This document shows positions 7,900 through 15,590 of a stretch of DNA of 64,000 nucleotides, piece by piece. Each line of letters starts with the position of its first letter. Position 1 is the first letter of the stretch. Origin of the DNA: Burkholderiales bacterium UBA1834 (lineage in GTDB: Bacteria > Pseudomonadota > Gammaproteobacteria > Burkholderiales > Burkholderiaceae_C); contig DDJC01000107.1 of assembly GCA_002339015.1 (NCBI GenBank), forward strand, positions 1 through 64,000, written 5' to 3'. The notes under the pieces are model-generated. The model made no database searches, was not told the DNA's origin, and saw only the letters and a list, made by a program, of their open reading frames with translations. The translations under genes and the position numbers were made by a program.

Positions 7900-8784
7900 A
7901 TGAACATTCTGCTTCTGGGCAAAGGCGGCCAGGTGGGGTGGGAGCTGCAACGGGCACTGGCCCCGTTGGGCCACATCACCGCACACGATGTCGACACGGC
8001 CGATTTCACCCAACCCGACCAAGTGGCCGCCATCGTGCGGGCCGTGCAACCCCAGGTGATCGTGAACGCCGCGGCCCACACGGCCGTCGACAAGGCGGAG
8101 AGCGAACCCGACGTGGCCCGTCTGATCAACGCTGCCACCCCAGGCGCCATCGCCAAGGAGGCTGCACAGCTTGGCGCCCTGCTGGTGCACTACAGCACTG
8201 ATTACGTGTTCGATGGCACCGGTCACGCCCCGCGCGATGAAAACGCCCCCACGGCGCCTTTGAGCGTGTATGGCCAGACCAAGCTCGAAGGCGAGCAGCA
8301 GATCATCGCCAGCGGCTGCCGCCACCTGATCTTTCGCACCAGTTGGGTCTACGCTGCACGTGGCGGCAACTTCGCCAAGACCATGTTGCGGCTGGCGGCT
8401 GAGCGCGATCAGCTCAAGGTGATCAACGACCAGATCGGATCCCCTACGGGGGCGGACCTGCTGGCAGACGTGACTGCCCATGCCGTGCGCGCCGCACACG
8501 GCAATCCCGCCCTGGCCGGCCTGTATCACCTGGTGGCCGATGGCGAGACATCCTGGTACGACTATGCCCGCTACGTGATCGAATGGGCCCGCAAGCATGG
8601 GCAGGCCGTGCGCGTGCAGCCGGAAGACATCATCCCGGTGCCCACCACGGAGTACCCCACGCCCGCCAAGCGCCCGCTCAACTCACGCCTGACCACCGCC
8701 AAACTCAAACAAGCATTCGGCCTGCAGCTGCCGCACTGGCAACAGGGCGTCGAGCGCATGCTGATCGAACACCTGGGGAAGTAA
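7900..8784 (+). CDS. rfbD: dTDP-4-dehydrorhamnose reductase
   Basis: 294 residues. NILLLGKGGQVGWEL is the NADPH-binding motif, VHYSTDYVFDGTG and YGQTKLEGEQ carry the catalytic Ser/Thr, Tyr and Lys, and IFRTSWVYAARGGNF is typical of RmlD. It reduces dTDP-4-keto-L-rhamnose to dTDP-L-rhamnose, the last step of the pathway. It begins 8 bases after rfbB. The operon order is B-D-A-C, common in proteobacteria. Confidence 0.96.
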   Translation: MNILLLGKGGQVGWELQRALAPLGHITAHDVDTADFTQPDQVAAIVRAVQPQVIVNAAAHTAVDKAESEPDVARLINAATPGAIAKEAAQLGALLVHYSTDYVFDGTGHAPRDENAPTAPLSVYGQTKLEGEQQIIASGCRHLIFRTSWVYAARGGNFAKTMLRLAAERDQLKVINDQIGSPTGADLLADVTAHAVRAAHGNPALAGLYHLVADGETSWYDYARYVIEWARKHGQAVRVQPEDIIPVPTTEYPTPAKRPLNSRLTTAKLKQAFGLQLPHWQQGVERMLIEHLGK

Positions 8785-8791
8785 AAGCACC

Positions 8792-9682
8792 ATGAGCACC
8801 ACAACCCGCAAGGGCATCATCCTGGCCGGCGGCTCCGGCACACGCCTGCACCCTGCCACCCTGGCCATCAGCAAGCAGTTGCTGCCGGTGTACGACAAGC
8901 CCATGGTGTACTACCCGCTCAGTACCCTGATGCTGGCCGGCATCCGTGACATCCTGCTGATCAGCACGCCGCAAGACACGCCCCGCTTCCAGCACCTGCT
9001 GGGCGATGGCAGCCAGTGGGGCATCAACCTGAGCTACTGCGTGCAACCCAGCCCTGATGGGCTGGCGCAGGCCTTCATCCTGGGGCGCGAGCATGTGGGC
9101 AACAACCCCAGCGCGCTGGTGCTGGGTGACAACATCTTCTACGGCCACAACTTCCAGCAACTGCTACACCATGCCGCCCATGGCGATGACGGTGCCAGCG
9201 TGTTCGCCTACCACGTGACAGACCCAGAGCGCTATGGCGTGGTGGAGTTCGACAAAGAGCAACGCGCCCTGAGCATCGAAGAAAAACCCAAGCACCCCAA
9301 GAGCAACTATGCCGTCACCGGGCTGTACTTCTACGACAAGCAGGTGTGCGACATCGCGGCCGATATCAAGCCCAGCCCACGCGGCGAGCTCGAGATCACG
9401 GATGTGAACGCCCGCTACCTGTCGCAAGGCCAATTGAGCGTGGAGATCATGGGCCGCGGCTATGCATGGCTGGACACCGGCACGCACGACAGCCTGCTCG
9501 AAGCAGGCCAGTTCATCGCCACGCTGGAAAAGCGCCAGGGCTTGAAGGTGGCTTGCCTGGAAGAAATCGCCTACCGCTCAGGCTGGATCACTGCCGAACA
9601 GGTTGAAAAGCTGGCGCAGCCGATGCTGAAAAACGGCTACGGCCAGTACCTGCTCAAGGTGCTGAGCGAAAAGATCTACTGA
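8792..9682 (+). CDS. rfbA: Glucose-1-phosphate thymidylyltransferase
   Basis: 296 residues. GIILAGGSGTRLHPATLAISKQLLPVYDKPMVYYPLSTLM is the diagnostic RmlA N-terminus (nucleotide loop plus sugar-phosphate site), with VLGDNIFYGH for metal binding and a C-terminal LKVLSEKIY. It joins glucose-1-phosphate and dTTP, the first step of dTDP-rhamnose synthesis, and in this family is feedback-inhibited by dTDP-rhamnose. It starts 7 bases after rfbD, with GGGGAAG overlapping the rfbD stop region as a Shine-Dalgarno. Confidence 0.96.
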   Translation: MSTTTRKGIILAGGSGTRLHPATLAISKQLLPVYDKPMVYYPLSTLMLAGIRDILLISTPQDTPRFQHLLGDGSQWGINLSYCVQPSPDGLAQAFILGREHVGNNPSALVLGDNIFYGHNFQQLLHHAAHGDDGASVFAYHVTDPERYGVVEFDKEQRALSIEEKPKHPKSNYAVTGLYFYDKQVCDIAADIKPSPRGELEITDVNARYLSQGQLSVEIMGRGYAWLDTGTHDSLLEAGQFIATLEKRQGLKVACLEEIAYRSGWITAEQVEKLAQPMLKNGYGQYLLKVLSEKIY

Positions 9683-9703
9683 CACCACCTTCAGGATCAT
9701 TCA

Positions 9704-10264
9704 ATGAAGTTCACACAAACTGCGATCCCGGATGTGGTCGTCATCGAGCCGCCAGTGTTTGGCGATGCACGCGGCTGGTTCATGGAAAGCTTCAACCAGC
9801 CCAAGTTCCTGGCGGGGCTGGCAGAGTTGGGGCTGCCGGCCCCCCGCCCCTTCGTGCAAGACAACCACTCTTGCAGCCAGGCTGGCGTGCTGCGCGGCCT
9901 GCACTTCCAGCGCGCCCCCCATGCTCAGGGCAAACTGGTACGCGTCACCAAAGGCAGGGCCTTTGATGTGGCCGTGGACATCCGAAAGGGCTCTCCCACT
10001 TTCGGCAAGTGGGTGGGCGTGGAACTGAGCGCCGCGAACAACAAGCAGCTCTGGTTGCCTGAGGGCTTTGCGCACGGATTCGTGGCCCTGGAAGACGACA
10101 CCCACTTCCTTTACAAAACCACGGATGTCTACGCCAAAGATTGCGAAGGATCCGTCTTGTGGAATGACCCTGCCATTGGCATCGAATGGCCCCTCAGTGG
10201 CCTGACGGTGCAACTGGCAACCAAGGATGAACAAGCCCCCCTTCTGAAACAAGCGGCCTTGTAG
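9704..10264 (+). CDS. rfbC: dTDP-4-dehydrorhamnose 3,5-epimerase
   Basis: 186 residues, a cupin-fold enzyme. The N-terminus AIPDVVVIEPPVFGDARGWFMESFNQPKF, then FVQDNHSCSQAGVLRGLHFQ (His-containing active-site strand), and PEGFAHGFVALEDDTHFLYKTTDVY are RmlC hallmarks. It epimerises C3 and C5 of dTDP-4-keto-6-deoxyglucose. It follows rfbA by 21 bases with AGGAT five bases before the ATG. No terminator is obvious after it. Confidence 0.96.
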   Translation: MKFTQTAIPDVVVIEPPVFGDARGWFMESFNQPKFLAGLAELGLPAPRPFVQDNHSCSQAGVLRGLHFQRAPHAQGKLVRVTKGRAFDVAVDIRKGSPTFGKWVGVELSAANNKQLWLPEGFAHGFVALEDDTHFLYKTTDVYAKDCEGSVLWNDPAIGIEWPLSGLTVQLATKDEQAPLLKQAAL

Positions 10265-10320
10265 GGCATCGCCGACGCCCATTCGAGGGGGATGATTGTG
10301 CACTGCAACAGTTCTACACT

Positions 10321-10342
10321 TTTGACACCGATTTGACATCGG
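10321..10342 (+). repeat. Tandem 11-bp repeat upstream of a PEP-CTERM gene
   Basis: TTTGACACCGA is followed immediately by TTTGACATCGG: two 11-mers, nine positions identical, in the 211-base gap between rfbC and the PEP-CTERM gene. The one-helical-turn period suggests a protein-binding site. Each copy contains TTGACA but no matching -10 is at the proper distance. Confidence 0.45.
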
Positions 10343-10422
10343 GATCCGAGGGTTATCACGCTAGGATCCGGTCACCAAAACGACAGCGGCTTCCTTGAGG
10401 CCGCGACCAATGTCCTAGGGGC

Positions 10423-10442
10423 CAGCGTGTTCTGCCACGCTG
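10423..10442 (+). promoter_or_regulatory. 5' UTR hairpin before the PEP-CTERM gene
   Basis: CAGCGTG and CACGCTG form a perfect seven-base stem around TTCTGC, ending 33 bases before the ATG at 10476 and upstream of its AAAGGAA ribosome-binding site. It may stabilise the message. Function is inferred from position only. Confidence 0.35.
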
Positions 10443-10475
10443 TAGGTAATAGAAGATTCACCAAAGGAACCAACC

Positions 10476-10991
10476 ATGCACTTCAACCTCCGTCATTTGG
10501 TCGCCGCCTCGGCTCTGGCCGCGGCTTCCAGCGGCGCCCTCGCCGTTGAGGCCTTCCCGACGCCGATCTCTCTCGGCACGCTTGGCACCGCGGCCTCGCC
10601 CGTGTTTGCGCAGGCGTTCTCTTTTGCTGGAGCCCCCTCCTACAGCTTCAGCTTCACGCTGGATTCAAGCACCGGCCTCAGCGATGTGTTCGGTTCACTG
10701 CGTTTCGCTGATCCCGTGGATCTGACCGTCAGCCTGACGGGTGGTTCGTCGTTCAGCAGCAGCGTGACCGTGTCCGGCTCCCAATACATCCCCCAGGCTT
10801 TCAGCTTTGATGGCTTGGCTGATGGCAACTATGTGATCTCGTTCACTGGCTTGTCCACCTCTTCGGCCTCCAGCTTCGGTGGCGGCTCTCTTCAGGCCGT
10901 GACCGCAGTGCCTGAGCCTGAATCGCTGGCTTTGATGCTGGCCGGGTTGGGCGTTGCTGGGACGCTGCTGCGCCGTCGCAAAGCCGCCTAA
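10476..10991 (+). CDS. PEP-CTERM sorting domain protein
   Basis: 171 residues. A Sec signal peptide (about residues 1-23, ending SSGALA) is followed by a Ser/Phe-rich, beta-strand-like body. The C-terminus AVPEPESLALMLAGLGVAGTLLRRRKAA has the three PEP-CTERM parts: VPEP, a hydrophobic span, and a basic tail. Such proteins are exported, cut at or near PEP by an exosortase, and often associate with exopolysaccharide. The likely processing enzymes are the two exosortase B proteins in this window, though not next to it. AAAGGAA precedes the start, and a strong terminator follows, so it is monocistronic. Beyond sorting, function is unknown. Confidence 0.9.
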   Translation: MHFNLRHLVAASALAAASSGALAVEAFPTPISLGTLGTAASPVFAQAFSFAGAPSYSFSFTLDSSTGLSDVFGSLRFADPVDLTVSLTGGSSFSSSVTVSGSQYIPQAFSFDGLADGNYVISFTGLSTSSASSFGGGSLQAVTAVPEPESLALMLAGLGVAGTLLRRRKAA

Positions 10992-11013
10992 AAACAAAGA
11001 CTTACACAAAAAC

Positions 11014-11051
11014 AAGCCGGAAGCGGGTTCGCCCCGCTTCCGGCTTTTTTT
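11014..11051 (+). terminator. Intrinsic terminator after the PEP-CTERM gene
   Basis: AAGCCGGAAGCGGG (11014-11027) pairs with CCCGCTTCCGGCTT (11033-11046) around TTCGC, with a T-run continuing to 11051. A textbook rho-independent terminator, 22 bases after the stop. Confidence 0.92.
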
Positions 11052-11183
11052 CCGCCACGTAACAATGAGCAACCGCTACCTTGTGTGCGACATTTTGACG
11101 CACAAGGCATAACGTGGACTGTCATGATCCGTCCCGTTCGCCGATAACGGTGGTGTGTCAGGCGGTTTTCAAGGGTGCTCCGA

Positions 11184-13034
11184 ATGTTCAGTGTCGATGT
11201 GGCCAAAGTGGCCAAAGGTTTTCTGTTGTCTTCGGTTTTTATCGGAGTACTCGGCCTTAGTGCATGCGGTGGCGGTGGCGGTGGCGGCGACAGCAGTGCT
11301 ACCAATGTCACTGCTCGAGAAGAAAGTCAAGCGCTCAACATCAACCTATCCCAGAAAAATTACTCTGGCATTAATGAAATTCCTGCAAACCGTCAGGAAG
11401 CCGCGCGCTTTCTTGCTCAATCCACTTATGGCCCGACCCATACGGCAATTAATCGCCTGATGGAGATTGGATATACCAAATGGCTTGAGGAACAGTTTTC
11501 AATCGGCGCCAACCTTTCGTACAAGGGTTATTGGGATACACGCAATACTGCCATCAAAAACACGAAGCCCAGCTCCGGAGCAACAGCCATTGAGATTAAT
11601 CAGGCATTCTGGGCCAAGGCTATCGAAGGGCAGGATCAATTGCGCCAACGCATGGGATTGGCGTTATCCGAAATCTTCGTCATCTCGATGCAAGATGGAT
11701 GCGGCGCGAACAATTCGCAAGGAGCATCAGCCTATTTCGACATGCTCAACGAAAAGGCATTTGGCACCTACCGTGATCTCCTGGAGGCCGTCGCGCTTCA
11801 TCCAGTAATGGGCTGCTACCTCTCGCATCTGAAGAACCAGAAGGAAGACGTCGTATCTGGCCGCGTCCCTGACGAGAACTTCGCCCGTGAAATCATGCAA
11901 TTGTTTTCTATTGGCCTCGTCCAGTTGAATAACGACGGCACTCCGAAGCTCAATGCCAACAGGCAACCATTGGAAACCTACACAGCACAGGACATCTCGG
12001 GCCTCGCCAAGGTTTTCACTGGTTGGAGCTGGGACTGCCCGGAATACCCCGCGGACAACTGCTTCAAATGGGGCAATGGTGGTACTAAGGGCTACGATCC
12101 ACGGCGCTGGATCTCTTCAATGAAGCCATACCCGAAGTTCCACTCCACGAGCGAGAAGCGCTTTCTGGGTACGGTAATCCCCGCGACCACCAACCCCGAC
12201 CCTCGCGCCAACCTCAAGATCGCATTGGACGCACTTGCAAAGCATCCTAACGTGCCTCCTTTCATCGGCAAGCAGCTTATTCAACGGTTCGTGACTAGCA
12301 ACCCCAGCCCGGCCTATGTCAGCCGCGTTAGCAACGCATTCATCGCATCGAATGGCAATCTCAAAGAGGTCATCACAGCAGTTCTGATGGACCCAGAAGC
12401 TCGTGATATCTCCATGGCCCGCGCTAGCCCATCGTTCGGTAAAGTTAAGGAACCCATCCTCAAGCTGTCGGCCCTGCTCCGCGCCTACACAGCCAAGTCC
12501 GCGACGGGCTCGTACCTGATCTGGTCGACCCTGGATGCCGGAACCGGCCTGGCCCAGTCGGCTTTCAATGCCCCGTCGGTGTTCAACTTCTTCAGACCGG
12601 CGTATATTGCTCCTAGCACCCAATCGGCGGCTGCAGGTCTGGCTGCTCCGGAGATGCAGATCATGCATGAGACGAGCTCCGCCGCTTACGTCAACTTCAT
12701 CCACAACCTGCTGTGGTCCGGCTTGGGCGCCAAGGGCTACGACAACCTGCAGTCGGTGCCGGATGTCCAACTCGAGTTTCAGCGCAATCCGGCCAGCAGC
12801 ACCATCACCCTGGCTGACCTGCCCGCTGTGCTGGTCGAAGACGTGAATCAGCGGCTCATGAACGGCGAGATGCCCGCCGCCCTCAAGACGGAAATCATCA
12901 CAGCGATCAACAGCATCGATCTCCGTTCCAAGGCCAAGCCGACCGCTGCACAGGCTACCGAGACCTTCCTCGCAAGATTGAGGTCCGCCATCCTGCTGAC
13001 CATGGCCTCTCCCGAGTTCCAAGTGCAAAAGTGA
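11184..13034 (+). CDS. DUF1800 family lipoprotein
   Basis: 616 residues. The signal peptide ends in GVLGLSACGGGGGGGDSS, a lipobox with Cys near residue 28 and a Gly-rich linker, so the protein is probably an outer-membrane lipoprotein. The body has DUF1800 features: AARFLAQSTYGPTHTAINRLMEIGYTKWLEEQ, FAREIMQLFSIGLVQLNNDGTP and VFTGWSWDCPEYP. DUF1800 proteins are usually encoded beside DUF1501 proteins, as here (13-base gap); their biochemical role is not established. The start at 11184 has AAGGG eight bases upstream; a GTG at 11175 would place that sequence too close. Confidence 0.86.
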   Translation: MFSVDVAKVAKGFLLSSVFIGVLGLSACGGGGGGGDSSATNVTAREESQALNINLSQKNYSGINEIPANRQEAARFLAQSTYGPTHTAINRLMEIGYTKWLEEQFSIGANLSYKGYWDTRNTAIKNTKPSSGATAIEINQAFWAKAIEGQDQLRQRMGLALSEIFVISMQDGCGANNSQGASAYFDMLNEKAFGTYRDLLEAVALHPVMGCYLSHLKNQKEDVVSGRVPDENFAREIMQLFSIGLVQLNNDGTPKLNANRQPLETYTAQDISGLAKVFTGWSWDCPEYPADNCFKWGNGGTKGYDPRRWISSMKPYPKFHSTSEKRFLGTVIPATTNPDPRANLKIALDALAKHPNVPPFIGKQLIQRFVTSNPSPAYVSRVSNAFIASNGNLKEVITAVLMDPEARDISMARASPSFGKVKEPILKLSALLRAYTAKSATGSYLIWSTLDAGTGLAQSAFNAPSVFNFFRPAYIAPSTQSAAAGLAAPEMQIMHETSSAAYVNFIHNLLWSGLGAKGYDNLQSVPDVQLEFQRNPASSTITLADLPAVLVEDVNQRLMNGEMPAALKTEIITAINSIDLRSKAKPTAAQATETFLARLRSAILLTMASPEFQVQK

Positions 13035-13047
13035 GCGCCGCTGAATT

Positions 13048-14520
13048 ATGAAATCCTTTGCCCAGACCCCTTCGCGCAGACTGTTCCTCCAACAAGCGGC
13101 CTCCCTCTCTGGCCTGGCTTGCGGCGCGCCTCTTGCACTGAACCTCGCAGCGATGGGCTCCGCCGCTGCCCAGAGTGCGGGCGGTGACTACAAGGCACTC
13201 GTCTGCATCTTTCTGGCAGGCGGCAACGACGCCTACAACACTGTCCTGGCAACCGATGCTGGATCGTGGAACGCCTACACCGGCACACGCAACCAGTATC
13301 CGAGCTCCATCGCCCTGAGTGCTGATTCGGTGTTGCCGCTGACCCCCGCGAGGGCCCTGGCAGGTGGCCGCTCGATCGGGCTGCACCCTCAGCTGACCGG
13401 CGTTCAGAACCTCTTCAACGTCAAGCGCAAGCTTGCCATCGTCAGCAATGTGGGCCCTCTGGTCGAACCCCTCACCAAAGAAGACTTCAGCCGTCAACTG
13501 AAGCGCCAGCCGTCCAAGCTGTTCTCTCACAACGACCAACAGTCGACATGGCAATCGCTGAGCCCCGAAGGTGCCACGGTAGGCTGGGGGGGCCGTCTCG
13601 CCGACATCGTGGCCAGCGGCAACGGTAACAGCCTTTTCACCGGCATCTCCGCTGCAGGGAACTCGGTCTGGCTCGCAGGCCACTCGGTCAAGCAATACCA
13701 GATGCAATCGGTGGGCGCCGTCAAGATGGGCGTAACCTCCAGCGCTGCAGGCGTCGACAAGACTTTCGGTTCTCAGGAGGTTGCCGCCGCCCTGAAGCGG
13801 ATCGTGACATCGTCGCGTCGAACCAGCGTGTTCGACAACGACGTCGCGGAAGTGGCTCGACGCAGCATTGCCGCCGAACAGGCACTCGGCGGCGCCTTGC
13901 CGAGTGCTGACCAGGCTCCTTACGGCCCCGCCAGCGCACTCCACTATGTCCGCCCTGACGGCTCCTATGCCGCCAACCCCCTCGCACAGCAGCTTCAAGT
14001 CATTGCCCGCACCATTGGCGCGCGCACCAACCTGGGCATGAAGCGGCAGGTCTTCTTCGTCAGCCTTGGGGGCTTCGACACGCACGATGACCAGCTGGGC
14101 AGGCATGCCGATCTGATGGCTCGCCTCAATCATGGCCTGGTCTACTTCGACAACGTGCTCACGGCCATGGGCCTCAGCGACAGCGTGACCACGTTCACGG
14201 CGTCCGATTTCGGCCGCACATTCACCAGCAATGGCGATGGCACCGACCATGGCTGGGGTGCCCACCACTTCGTCATGGGTGGCGCTGTGCAAGGCGGCAC
14301 GGTGGTGGGCGACATGCCCATCTACGCCACTAAGAACAGCAATAACAACCAGTTCGACGGAAGCCCGGATCAGGTCACGAACGGCTCCCTGCTGCCCAAG
14401 ATCTCGGTGGAACAGTACGGGGCGGCACTGGGTCGCTGGTTCGGTGCAGGCAGTGCCGTGTCATCGATCTTCCCGAACCTTTCCAACTTCGGGGAAATCA
14501 ACGGGTTGATGCGTACCTGA
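13048..14520 (+). CDS. DUF1501 family protein with Tat signal
   Basis: 490 residues. The N-terminus TPSRRLFLQQAASLSGLACGAPLALNLAA is a twin-arginine signal (RRLFLQ), predicting folded export to the periplasm. The body has DUF1501 features: KALVCIFLAGGNDAYNTVL near the N-terminus, FSHNDQQSTWQS, FFVSLGGFDTHDDQLGRHADLM, and TFTASDFGRTFTSNGDGTDHGWG, conserved acidic and His residues reminiscent of the alkaline-phosphatase/sulfatase superfamily. It is the second gene of a pair with DUF1800, and a strong hairpin follows. The substrate is unknown. Confidence 0.87.
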   Translation: MKSFAQTPSRRLFLQQAASLSGLACGAPLALNLAAMGSAAAQSAGGDYKALVCIFLAGGNDAYNTVLATDAGSWNAYTGTRNQYPSSIALSADSVLPLTPARALAGGRSIGLHPQLTGVQNLFNVKRKLAIVSNVGPLVEPLTKEDFSRQLKRQPSKLFSHNDQQSTWQSLSPEGATVGWGGRLADIVASGNGNSLFTGISAAGNSVWLAGHSVKQYQMQSVGAVKMGVTSSAAGVDKTFGSQEVAAALKRIVTSSRRTSVFDNDVAEVARRSIAAEQALGGALPSADQAPYGPASALHYVRPDGSYAANPLAQQLQVIARTIGARTNLGMKRQVFFVSLGGFDTHDDQLGRHADLMARLNHGLVYFDNVLTAMGLSDSVTTFTASDFGRTFTSNGDGTDHGWGAHHFVMGGAVQGGTVVGDMPIYATKNSNNNQFDGSPDQVTNGSLLPKISVEQYGAALGRWFGAGSAVSSIFPNLSNFGEINGLMRT

Positions 14521-14542
14521 TCATCTTCCTATCTCCATAGCA

Positions 14543-14572
14543 GCAACCGGCGGCCACATGGCCGCCGGTTGC
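14543..14572. terminator. 13-bp hairpin between convergent genes
   Basis: GCAACCGGCGGCC and GGCCGCCGGTTGC form a perfect 13-base stem with loop ACAT between the DUF1501 stop and the stop of the opposing PEP-CTERM gene. No T-run occurs on either side, but position and stem strength suggest a two-way terminator. Confidence 0.65.
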
Positions 14573-14611
14573 TTATGCGATTGCGAGTCATCAAAAAGCG
14601 CAGAGAAGCCG

Positions 14612-15202
14612 TCAGCGCAACCTGAACCGCCTGCGTGTCAAAACAAGCATCACCCCTGCCAGCGCAAGAACATAGCTGGCCGGCTCCGGAACACCTCTGG
14701 CAATTCGGATGTTAGGGTTGGTCTGGTCATATGCGGGATTAAGCGGCGTGCAGATCAAGCCCCTGCTGTCACAGTCCCAGCCACCCGGATTGAATGCGGG
14801 CGTGTAGGTGAACGTGCCGACATACCGCAGTGCGTTGGAGGTACGATTGCGGGCATCGAACGTCATCGTCACCCATGTCTCCGCCCAATACATGTAGTAG
14901 TCGTGATAGGAAACCTCTACCACGGTGGTGTCGAAGCTGTCTAATCTCGCCTTCGACAAGACTTGGTTGCTGGCCACATCCACTAGCGATATGTCGATCC
15001 CGAACAATCCCGGCTCACTGAACCCTTGTCCGGAATTGAAAAACGCCGTCAGTGTCAAGGTATTGAAACTTGGACTGCTGGAGGGCACGGAGTAGGACAT
15101 GTCAATGTCCAGGGTGTAGAACGACTGGGCGGCCGCGTGCACCGAGCCCATGGCGAACAAGGAAATGAAGCTCGCCAGAACGGCAGAAATGATCGCGTTC
15201 AT
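14612..15202 (-). CDS. PEP-CTERM sorting domain protein
   Basis: 196 residues from ATG 15202, which has AGGAGAG at good spacing; a longer frame to 15262 lacks a signal peptide at its N-terminus. A Sec signal (residues 1-24, ending SVHA) precedes a beta-rich body with an internal Cys pair (WDCDSRGLICTPL). The C-terminus GVPEPASYVLALAGVMLVLTRRRFRLR is a full PEP-CTERM sorting tail. Predicted to be exported and processed by exosortase B. It is convergent with the DUF1501 gene. No enzymatic motif is visible. Confidence 0.88.
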   Translation of the reverse strand: MNAIISAVLASFISLFAMGSVHAAAQSFYTLDIDMSYSVPSSSPSFNTLTLTAFFNSGQGFSEPGLFGIDISLVDVASNQVLSKARLDSFDTTVVEVSYHDYYMYWAETWVTMTFDARNRTSNALRYVGTFTYTPAFNPGGWDCDSRGLICTPLNPAYDQTNPNIRIARGVPEPASYVLALAGVMLVLTRRRFRLR

Positions 15203-15590
15203 CCTACTCTCCTGTTGATTTATGGGCTGCAAGTCTAGGCACGTGGGACTTTCGGAAACCATCCTCCTGATTGGTAATGCACCTCGCTTGATGCATCACA
15301 GGAAGGCTCAATTCACTTGTTGTGCTCCAGCGCCTCCTTCACCAGCCCGGCACCATGCATGCCCGTTTGAAGCGGCAAAAAATGGGGCGCATAAACCAAC
15401 CTAGGGCCCGAGGCGTAAGTGCCCGTCGCCGCTAAAACGATCACAGCAACCTAGCGGTACATCGCGGTGTTCGGAACTCTTGGGGCACGCTCCAGATCGG
15501 ATTTCACCTGAGCCGGGGGGGTGACTACCCTGCCCTATTCTGTTACCGTTAACCTTAGTTTCAAAATATGAACAAATAAGGGACGGAAGC
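15203..15590. other. 388-base gene-free region between divergent genes
   Basis: It separates the divergent PEP-CTERM and acyltransferase genes and must hold both promoters. No ORF with coding character, tRNA or strong hairpin is visible. An imperfect sigma-54-like GGCAC-N5-ATGCC lies at about 15351-15364 on the plus strand, about 230 bases from the acyltransferase start; I consider it weak. Base composition is lower in GC near 15540-15590. Confidence 0.4.

Noticed and set aside
6773..7957. 394-codon minus-strand frame across rfbB
   Set aside because: Shadow of rfbB, which has complete catalytic motifs.
15349..15364. Sigma-54-type promoter (GGCAC-N5-ATGCC)
   Set aside because: GG-to-GC spacing is correct, but the -12 box is poor and it is about 230 bases from the nearest plus-strand start. 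No comparable site was found before the other PEP-CTERM genes, although sigma-54 control of PEP-CTERM genes is known in other betaproteobacteria.
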